A stretch of DNA of 37,598 nt from assembly GCA_011959105.1 (NCBI GenBank), contig BLLU01000007.1, positions 1 to 37,598 of the forward strand, read 5' to 3'. Below are positions 31,565-37,598 of the stretch, piece by piece; position 1 is the stretch's first letter; every line of letters begins with the position of its first letter. The position numbers and the translations under genes were made by a program. Under the pieces are notes generated by a model. The model did not search any database. It was not told where the DNA came from and saw nothing but the letters and a program-made list of their open reading frames with translations. The DNA is from Lachnospiraceae bacterium. GTDB lineage: Bacteria; Bacillota; Clostridia; Lachnospirales; Lachnospiraceae.

Positions 31565-34117
31565 TTACGACCTGTGCAGATATTTGGCCAGCAGCCGCGT
31601 CAGCACATCCATGTCGATGGGCTTGGAGGTGTGATCGTTCATACCGCACTCCTTGCACTTTTTCACATCCTCCGCAAAAGCGTCCGCCGTCATGGCGATG
31701 ATGGGCAGCTCAGCGTCCCCTCGCTCCAGCTGCCGAATCTGGCGGGCTGCCTCGTAGCCTGTCATAACCGGCATACGGATATCCATCAGGACGGCATCAT
31801 AATACCCTTCAGGAGATTTCTGGAACATGTCCACACAAATCTGCCCGTTCTGCGCCCACTCAATCTCCATGCCAATATTGGACAGTAATTCGTTCGCAAT
31901 CTCGTAGTTGATATCGTTATCTTCCGCCAGCAGGACTCTGACCCCGCTGAAATCCCTGGCGGGAGCCTTCTGGTTCTCCTCCTCATTCTCGCCGGGATCC
32001 ATATATTGCAGCAGCCCGTGATAGAGGGTGGACTTGAACAGAGGCTTTGAGATGAATCCGCAGATCCCTGCCTCCCGGGCCTCCTCCTCAATATCGCCCC
32101 AATCGTATGCCGAGATCAGAAGAATGGGCATCTCCTCTCCAAACTTATCCCGCAGTTCCCTGGCGGTCTCTATCCCGTTCATCCCCTCCATGCGCCAATC
32201 CAGCAGGACAATCTGATAGGGATCATGCTGCCTGTGGTGAGCCTCCACCATCTCGATGGCGGACCGGCCGTCCAAAACCCATTCGCAGTGAATCGTCAGC
32301 TCCGCCAGTTTATCCGCCGTCTCCCTGCATAGCTGCTCATCGTCGTCCACCAGCAGCATATTCCAGCTGGGAAGGATCATCTCGGACTCTTTCACGTCAG
32401 CCCGCTCCAGGTCCAGGATGACATGGAACTCCGTGCCTTTGCCGGCTTCGCTCTGCACCTCTATGGTTCCGTCCATGGCGTCCACAATATACTTGCTGAT
32501 GGCCATGCCCAGCCCTGTACCCTCCGTCTTATGTACCCGGGTGCTGTCTTCCCGGGAGAAGGACTCAAAAATCTTCTTTTGGAACTCCGGCGTCATACCC
32601 ATACCGCTGTCCTTTACCCGGAAGTGCACCCGCACAAAATTGTCCCCTTTCGGCGACTCCTCCTGGCTGAGATAGACATGGATTTCCCCTCCCTCGGGCG
32701 TAAACTTATAGGCATTGGAAAGGAAATTAATCAGCACCTGGTTCAGCCTCACCCCGTCACAGTATACATCCTCCGCCAGAATATTGGAGATAAATACATC
32801 AAACAACTGGTTCTTAGATTTTATCTGGGGCTGGATAATGGTCACGATACTGTCCATGGTTTCCCGCAGGGATATCATATCCAGGTTAAGCGTCATCTTA
32901 CCGCTTTCTATCTTGGACATATCCAGAATATCGTTAATCAGTCCCAGCAGATGGCGGCTGGACAGCGTTATCTTTTTCAGACAGTTGGACAATGCTTGGC
33001 GGTCCTCCAGGTTGGCCGTGGCGATCGCCGTCATACCCACAATGGCATTCATGGGCGTTCTGATGTCATGGCTCATGTTGGACAGGAACTCACTCTTGGC
33101 CTTATTGGCCCGGATCGCCTCGTTTCTGGCTTCTCTAACCGCAAGATACTGCGACCTCATGATTCTGTAAAAGAGAATGAATGCTACAACAAAAATCACA
33201 TACATCAAACCAATGGCGGCCAGGAATTCCTTCAAACTCTCCCTGTCCATTTTCTGTATGATACCGCTCAGCGCCTCATAGGACATGGCTGTAACCAGAT
33301 GCCATTCAGAGTAGGGAAGGGGCACCACATACACATATTTAGTTCCCTCGGTGGTGGATGCGGAAAAATTGGTGAAGGACTTATTGTCTATGGCATCCTG
33401 GATCATCTTAACATAGACTTCCGCTCCGCACTCATCCGTATCTAAAACGACATTTCTCAGGCGTTCATAATAATTGTCCCGCACGGCAGACCCGCTCCTT
33501 ATCACAAAGTCACCGTTTCTCCTTATAATATGGGAATAAGTCTCCTGGCTCTGGCTGTCCATAAAGAGGGTGGTATTGACATAATCCACATTAATGCCCG
33601 CCACCATTGCAATGCTTTTCTCCCCATTCTCCATGTCATAGGCGCAGGGAACCCCCAACACCACAATTTCCTCGGCAAGACCTTTCATTCTCGCCGCGGC
33701 AATCTTATTGTTTCCGTCCTTCAGGGAAGCGAGAAAAGGCTCCTCATCCGCCATCACCACTTCCTCACCCAGGATCAATTCCAAACTCCCGTCCTCGGCC
33801 AACAGCGCCAGAAAGATAAAGTCTCTGGCAGCGCCGCTGACAGCCATGGCCTCCCGCAGTTCCGTTCCCTGCAGTTCTCCCTCCGGCGGCATGGTCTTTA
33901 TGATACTTTCCACCTGAGCCAGCTTAATGTCTACGGTGGTATCAAAATGGCTGATGATCTGTAAATTCATCCGCTCCATATAAAAGTCGCTGATCTCCAT
34001 GGCCGTATCCCTGCTGGCTCTCATCATACGGCTCATCAACACCATATATATGCCTCCGCACAATATGAACATCAAAACAAAAATGGTCACAAGTACTCGT
34101 AAATTTCTGTTTTTCAT
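31565..34117 (-). CDS. Hybrid sensor histidine kinase with two receiver domains
   Basis: The 850-residue protein has a helix at 8-27, an extracellular Cache-like sensor region (about 30-295) and a second helix (299-318). A HisKA domain with His350 in SNMSHDIRTPMN follows, then an HATPase domain (Asn468, DSGMGM, GTGLGMAISK) and two receiver domains. Receiver 1 has Asp640 in LLDWRM and receiver 2 has Asp779 in LMDIRMPVMTG, with Lys-Pro pairs in both. A small extracellular ligand is probably sensed. No cognate output regulator or HPt protein is adjacent. GAGG lies about 11 nt before the ATG. It has its own promoter (34154-34182). Confidence 0.95.
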   Translation of the reverse strand: MKNRNLRVLVTIFVLMFILCGGIYMVLMSRMMRASRDTAMEISDFYMERMNLQIISHFDTTVDIKLAQVESIIKTMPPEGELQGTELREAMAVSGAARDFIFLALLAEDGSLELILGEEVVMADEEPFLASLKDGNNKIAAARMKGLAEEIVVLGVPCAYDMENGEKSIAMVAGINVDYVNTTLFMDSQSQETYSHIIRRNGDFVIRSGSAVRDNYYERLRNVVLDTDECGAEVYVKMIQDAIDNKSFTNFSASTTEGTKYVYVVPLPYSEWHLVTAMSYEALSGIIQKMDRESLKEFLAAIGLMYVIFVVAFILFYRIMRSQYLAVREARNEAIRANKAKSEFLSNMSHDIRTPMNAIVGMTAIATANLEDRQALSNCLKKITLSSRHLLGLINDILDMSKIESGKMTLNLDMISLRETMDSIVTIIQPQIKSKNQLFDVFISNILAEDVYCDGVRLNQVLINFLSNAYKFTPEGGEIHVYLSQEESPKGDNFVRVHFRVKDSGMGMTPEFQKKIFESFSREDSTRVHKTEGTGLGMAISKYIVDAMDGTIEVQSEAGKGTEFHVILDLERADVKESEMILPSWNMLLVDDDEQLCRETADKLAELTIHCEWVLDGRSAIEMVEAHHRQHDPYQIVLLDWRMEGMNGIETARELRDKFGEEMPILLISAYDWGDIEEEAREAGICGFISKPLFKSTLYHGLLQYMDPGENEEENQKAPARDFSGVRVLLAEDNDINYEIANELLSNIGMEIEWAQNGQICVDMFQKSPEGYYDAVLMDIRMPVMTGYEAARQIRQLERGDAELPIIAMTADAFAEDVKKCKECGMNDHTSKPIDMDVLTRLLAKYLHRS

Positions 34118-34153
34118 TTCGTTTATTACCTCGCAAGTCGTGATATATTTTTG

Positions 34154-34182
34154 ATTATATTATAAAAAGATAAAAAAAGCAA
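34154..34182 (-). promoter_or_regulatory. Promoter of the hybrid histidine kinase gene
   Basis: On the minus strand TTGCTT (34182-34177) and a perfect TATAAT (34159-34154) are 17 nt apart, about 40 nt upstream of the start codon. The spacer is a T-rich run. Confidence 0.72.
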
Positions 34183-34274
34183 CGAGCCAATTTCATCATC
34201 CTTTTTATTTGGAAAAGATATGTCATTTGGAGATATGAATACGAAGAAAAACAGGTCACGACCGCTTTATGCAG

Positions 34275-34290
34275 GGGGGCTTTCGCCCCC
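34275..34290 (-). terminator. GC-rich hairpin after the membrane XRE gene
   Basis: On the minus strand GGGGGC-GAAA-GCCCCC forms a strong tetraloop hairpin, extended by GCAT/TGC pairing. It is 18 nt after the stop codon. No U-run follows, so termination may be incomplete. Confidence 0.5.
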
Positions 34291-34307
34291 GATGCGGTTC
34301 CATGGGT

Positions 34308-35351
34308 TTACTTCCTGCCGCGGCTCCGGGTCACTGCCCGGTATATACCCAGCAGTGCCACAAAAAGTAATGCAGCCACCGGCCAGATGAGCCAGGTATC
34401 TCCCCAACTGTTATAATAAAAACTGACGCACAGATAGATGGCTACCACCAGGCACCAGTACGCGCCGGCCAAAGGGCTATATTTTCGACGTTCTTTCTTT
34501 TTTTCCGCGGAATATTCCCCCTCCTGCAGCAGTTTCTGAAAACTTTCCCAGATACAGCCCGCCTGCACCACCAGGAAAACCCCCAGGGACACAATGGCCA
34601 GAAGTACACATGTGCAGTATATCAGACAGATCTCCGGGGCGTCCAGTCCTGCGGCGAACATAAGGGGCAGTACACTGAGAATGCACAGGACCACGCCCAG
34701 CACCATTTTTATTTGATAGCGGCGGGTATAGGCCTCCTTCTGCTTCTCCACGATGCCCCCAACGCCGTATTGCAGTTGGATTTCCTCTTCTTCCAGATAC
34801 TCATAGCGCTCCAGCTTCATACCATATATGAGGAACAATACCACGGCCCCTGCCACCATCAGCAGCAGGATAACCACTCCAAGTCCCGTCGCCATGTTCT
34901 CTGTGACAGCCACGGGTCCGTATTCCGACCAGCCGCCCATAAGCAACAGGCTGATGGGGGAGAGAATGCTGATCAGCACCCCTGTGGCGATGGGATAACT
35001 GGTTTTCCGTACAGTCTCCAAATAGGTATTGGCTTCTTCCAGAGAGAGGGAACGTGCTTTCCGGAGATCTCTGTCCCCTTCCGCAGAAATTTCCGGCAGT
35101 TCCGCCTCTTTTAGTTCTCCTTCCTGCCCGTTTTTAGAAATGACGTCTATGTCATACTCATCCTTTAACAAAAAATCGGTGCTGACGCCAAATATCATAC
35201 TCATTCTGATGATTTTATCCAGTTCCGGTATGGACGCCCCTGATTCCCATTTAGATACGGACTGCCTGGATATTTCCATCTGATCCGCCAATTCTTCCTG
35301 AGACCATTCTTTCTGCTTTCTTAAATACGTAATTTTCTCTGCCAGAATCAT
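34308..35351 (-). CDS. XRE-type regulator with C-terminal membrane domain
   Basis: The 347-residue protein has a Cro/C1 helix-turn-helix in residues 1-60 (KQKEWSQEELADQMEISRQS then VSKWE). An acidic linker follows, then about six hydrophobic helices between 115 and 340. Membrane-anchored XRE proteins of this type are common in Clostridia; their signals are mostly unknown. AGGAGG lies 6 nt before the ATG. The gene is divergent from an APH-type phosphotransferase gene, and the two promoters overlap, so one protein could control both directions. No kinase or transporter gene adjoins it. Confidence 0.9.
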   Translation of the reverse strand: MILAEKITYLRKQKEWSQEELADQMEISRQSVSKWESGASIPELDKIIRMSMIFGVSTDFLLKDEYDIDVISKNGQEGELKEAELPEISAEGDRDLRKARSLSLEEANTYLETVRKTSYPIATGVLISILSPISLLLMGGWSEYGPVAVTENMATGLGVVILLLMVAGAVVLFLIYGMKLERYEYLEEEEIQLQYGVGGIVEKQKEAYTRRYQIKMVLGVVLCILSVLPLMFAAGLDAPEICLIYCTCVLLAIVSLGVFLVVQAGCIWESFQKLLQEGEYSAEKKKERRKYSPLAGAYWCLVVAIYLCVSFYYNSWGDTWLIWPVAALLFVALLGIYRAVTRSRGRK

Positions 35352-35408
35352 TCTGAACCTCCTGCTTTCTCTTTAAATTTAGATTCGGCGGTATGCCGTT
35401 TTGTCCCC

Positions 35409-35437
35409 TGTATTCTAGCAAAATCCCCGGTTGACAA
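35409..35437 (-). promoter_or_regulatory. Promoter of the membrane XRE gene
   Basis: On the minus strand TTGTCA (35437-35432) lies 17 nt from AATACA (35414-35409). The -35 hexamer overlaps the -35 of the opposite promoter within a GGTTGACAACC palindrome. Confidence 0.5.
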
Positions 35438-35458
35438 CCACCAAGCGCGCAGTACATT
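35431..35458 (+). promoter_or_regulatory. Promoter of the phosphotransferase/glycosyltransferase pair
   Basis: TTGACA (35431-35436) and TACATT (35453-35458) are 16 nt apart. A leader of about 190 nt would follow. Other weaker -10-like hexamers (CATTAT near 35513) lack a well-spaced -35. Confidence 0.55.
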
Positions 35459-35653
35459 TTCCCGTTTTTTTGTCAACCCGCAGTTGCAGTCCGGCAAAAA
35501 TACCCTTTTGCCCATTATACCCTTTCGGTTATCCGATGCTTTAACGCTATTATGTAAGGAAGAGTCTGCAGGTGCAACCTTATTCCACTGGTTTTCCCGC
35601 CGCAGATGTGCTATACTGGGCAGGGTTACAGAAACTTGCCGGGAGGTCTGAAA

Positions 35654-36712
35654 ATGCAGACGCAGGATACATTGACTTCTTTATGTGAAAAATATTGTCT
35701 GGGAAAAATGCAGGGAGAAGCCCTGCCCGCAGAGGGGGGGCTGCTGCACCGCATGTACCATGTGGTCACGGACCGGGGGGCCTATGCCGTAAAGCTGCTT
35801 AATCCGGATATCATGAAAAGGCCGGCGGCCCTGCGGAACATGACGACTTCCGAACGAATCGCCGAAGCCATGGCCGCATACGGCCGGAAAGAGGATACCG
35901 GTTTCGGAACCTCTCAGTCCGGGGACGCCATACCCGCAGTGCCCGCACTGAAGTTCCAGGAGCGGCATGTGCTTGTCCTTAAAGAGGATGATGTTCCCCA
36001 GTATGCCCTTGTTTACCCCTGGCTGGAGGCCCGTTCCCTGTTTGCGCCGGATATCGGCGTCATACATTGCCGCAGGGTGGGCCGCATACTGGGACTGATC
36101 CATCACGCGGATCTTCAGCCAAAGGAGATTGGAGAACTGCCGGAGAAAGAGGAGGAGATGCGGCCTCTCTATGACTGGCAGGGCTATCTCTCCCTGGCCG
36201 GGCAGCAACAGGCTTCCTGGCGCTTTAATTATGAAGCCATGCTGCCGGATCTGCTGCGCTGGGACCGGGCGGCAGTGGACGCCATGAAAACGCTGCAGTC
36301 CCGCCAGGTGATCAGCCACCGGGACCTGGACCCCAAGAATATCCTTTGGCAGGGAACCGACCCCCTGATCATCGACTGGGAAGCCGCCGGATATGTGAAC
36401 CCCTGGCAGGAACTGCTGGAAGTACTCAATTACTGGGGACGGGAAGAAAGCGGCGGATATGACCCCTGCCTCTGCCAGGCAATCTTACAGGAGTACCGGC
36501 AATACATGGATTTGAGGGAAGTGGACTGGACACCTGTTTTTGCCTGCAGCTATGACGGGATGCTGGGCTGGCTGGAATATACACTGAAAAAGGCCCTGGG
36601 CCTGGAGGGAGACGACCCGGTCCAGGGTATCAATCAGCTGCTTTCCACCTATAGGGAATTGCGGTTTTATGACGCCCACACCCAAACACTGCGGGAGATG
36701 ATAGTCGGTTGA
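35654..36712 (+). CDS. APH-type phosphotransferase (aminoglycoside/choline kinase fold)
   Basis: The 352-residue protein has a kinase-like fold with AVKLL near 46-50 (ATP-binding lysine). The catalytic segment SHRDLDPKN has Asp224 and Asn229 (numbered from this start). The metal-binding motif IIDWEAAG has Asp241. Such enzymes phosphorylate small molecules such as choline, homoserine, sugars or aminoglycosides. No resistance role is implied by the sequence. The longest frame begins at 35606, but GGGAGG lies 7 nt before the ATG at 35654. It is 13 nt upstream of the glycosyltransferase gene, so the two are probably one operon. Confidence 0.88.
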   Translation: MQTQDTLTSLCEKYCLGKMQGEALPAEGGLLHRMYHVVTDRGAYAVKLLNPDIMKRPAALRNMTTSERIAEAMAAYGRKEDTGFGTSQSGDAIPAVPALKFQERHVLVLKEDDVPQYALVYPWLEARSLFAPDIGVIHCRRVGRILGLIHHADLQPKEIGELPEKEEEMRPLYDWQGYLSLAGQQQASWRFNYEAMLPDLLRWDRAAVDAMKTLQSRQVISHRDLDPKNILWQGTDPLIIDWEAAGYVNPWQELLEVLNYWGREESGGYDPCLCQAILQEYRQYMDLREVDWTPVFACSYDGMLGWLEYTLKKALGLEGDDPVQGINQLLSTYRELRFYDAHTQTLREMIVG

Positions 36713-36725
36713 AAGAGAGGGAAAA

Positions 36726-37565
36726 ATGATGAAACATGTAAACCGCCGCAATCTGTTCCGATATGTCAGCCTGGGAATTCTGACTGCCATGATTCTTTTT
36801 CTTCATTTCTATAAACTGACGGAGATCCCTTACGGCATGTATGTGGATGAGGTGGGCTCCGCCTATGACGCTTACAGCATAGCAAATTACGGCGTTGACC
36901 GCTACATCAAAAGTTATCCTGTCTATTTTACCAATTACGGAGACGGGCAGAATGCGCTGTATACCTATATTACCGCCCTGTTTTTCCGGCTGTTCGGCGC
37001 ATCCAAGCTGACGGTCCGAATGGGCATTGCTCTCTCCTCCCTGACCGCCGCCTTCTTTGGCTATCTCTATGCCTGCAGGAAATGGAAGGGACAGGAGGTT
37101 CCCCTGCTCTTTTTATGCCTGTATGCCATCCTGCCCGTCTTTACCATGACCCAACGCTTTGGACTGGAAAGCCATCTGATGCTGTCGGCTTCCATCACAG
37201 TGCTGTATACCACCGCCAGAGCCCTTGAGACGGAAAAATGGCAATATTACCTGTTGGCCGGCATCGTTATGGGGCTTTCCCTCTACACCTATGCCCTTAT
37301 GTATATTGTCCTGCCCCTCTATCTGCTCCTCTGGCTCGGATACGGTATTCGACTGGGAAAAATACGCCTTCGCAAATTGCTCCTGCTGCTCCTGCCCCTG
37401 GGCCTGCTGGCCGCCCCTTTGCTTATGGTACAGATCATCAACGCCTTTTCTCTGCCGGAAATGCGCCTGGGCCCCTTTACCCTCACCCGTCTGGAAAAAT
37501 ACCGTTCCGCAGAACTGGGCTTTCAAGATCTGTTCCGCAATTTGAAGTGTTGGACGGCATTTTAA
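36726..37565 (+). CDS. GT39-type membrane glycosyltransferase, C-terminally truncated
   Basis: The frame encodes 279 residues. The N-terminal half matches GT39/ArnT/PMT-type lipid-linked glycosyltransferases, with a first helix (ILTAMILFLHFYKL), the acidic motif MYVDEVGSAYDAYSI in the first extracytoplasmic loop, and then about six more helices. Full members are usually 450-700 residues and end in a large C-terminal domain, which is missing here. The frame stops at TAA just before a palindrome (37573-37590) near the window end. GAGAGGG lies about 4 nt before the first ATG. It could be truncated by an insertion or frameshift; what lies beyond the window would decide. Confidence 0.82.
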   Translation: MMKHVNRRNLFRYVSLGILTAMILFLHFYKLTEIPYGMYVDEVGSAYDAYSIANYGVDRYIKSYPVYFTNYGDGQNALYTYITALFFRLFGASKLTVRMGIALSSLTAAFFGYLYACRKWKGQEVPLLFLCLYAILPVFTMTQRFGLESHLMLSASITVLYTTARALETEKWQYYLLAGIVMGLSLYTYALMYIVLPLYLLLWLGYGIRLGKIRLRKLLLLLLPLGLLAAPLLMVQIINAFSLPEMRLGPFTLTRLEKYRSAELGFQDLFRNLKCWTAF

Positions 37566-37572
37566 ATGGAGT

Positions 37573-37590
37573 GGCGACTGCACAGTCGCC
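37573..37590. repeat. Perfect short palindrome at window end
   Basis: GGCGACTG (37573-37580) and CAGTCGCC (37583-37590) are perfect complements with a 2-nt loop, 8 bp after the glycosyltransferase stop. It could be a terminator stem, an end of a mobile element or a dispersed palindromic repeat; the window ends too soon to tell. Confidence 0.55.
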
Positions 37591-37598
37591 GCAAATAA

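Noticed and set aside
1..37598. CRISPR array, transposase or integrase genes
   Set aside because: No regularly spaced direct repeats and no transposase- or recombinase-like protein were seen. Flanking direct repeats at the island edges were looked for but not found.

Overview
The window looks like a chromosomal segment of an anaerobic Clostridia member, most likely Lachnospiraceae or a close relative (inference). The evidence is AGGAGG-type ribosome binding sites at nearly every gene, GHKL/LytTR two-component pairs, an LplABC-type ABC importer with a YesL (DUF624) partner and no local ATPase, two rubrerythrins, a CmpB-family membrane protein, and a tRNA-Lys whose CCA end is not encoded. Most of the window is moderately GC-rich. 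About 4.9 kb (18251-23114) is clearly AT-rich and on the opposite strand from its neighbours.

Layout. 14-4197 (minus): tRNA-Lys(CUU), a metallophosphoesterase, a cytosolic BMP-like protein with a ParB-like N-terminal part, and a heavy-metal exporter (ArsP_2 family)/Fur-family regulator pair behind a good promoter and a palindrome. 4344-9500 (minus): a carbohydrate ABC importer operon (two permeases, lipoprotein, YesL). 9830-11894: an AgrC/AgrA-like sensor/regulator pair. 12033-12878: a formate/nitrite-type channel with a long leader. 13129-14797: an operon with an XRE regulator fused to a flavin-type split barrel, a free-standing split-barrel protein and a CmpB-family membrane protein. 15035-17436: two rubrerythrin paralogues flanking a membrane acyltransferase. 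17555-18250: a polysaccharide deacetylase.

18251-23114 (plus) is the accessory island. It holds a well-initiated 30-codon peptide gene absent from standard ORF calls, an exported C39-like cysteine-protease-fold protein, a lipoprotein with no recognised domain, and an AgrA/AgrC-like pair. Repeated ACTGTWTA boxes lie upstream of the peptide gene. This is the best candidate for an undescribed peptide-signalling or peptide-processing module; neither AgrB nor a canonical AgrD is visible.

23195-34117 (minus): a HAD phosphatase; a MacAB/YknXYZ-like efflux operon with overlapping genes, preceded by a leader with alternative stems and a 46-codon membrane protein; a poorly resolved exported protein; an alpha/beta hydrolase; an MBL-fold hydrolase; a ferredoxin-type aldo/keto reductase; and a hybrid histidine kinase with two receiver domains. 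34308-35351 is a membrane-anchored XRE regulator. It is divergent from an APH-type phosphotransferase followed by a GT39-type glycosyltransferase that stops early beside a palindrome at the window edge. Start codons were moved to internal ATG or GTG codons wherever a Shine-Dalgarno sequence clearly supports them.
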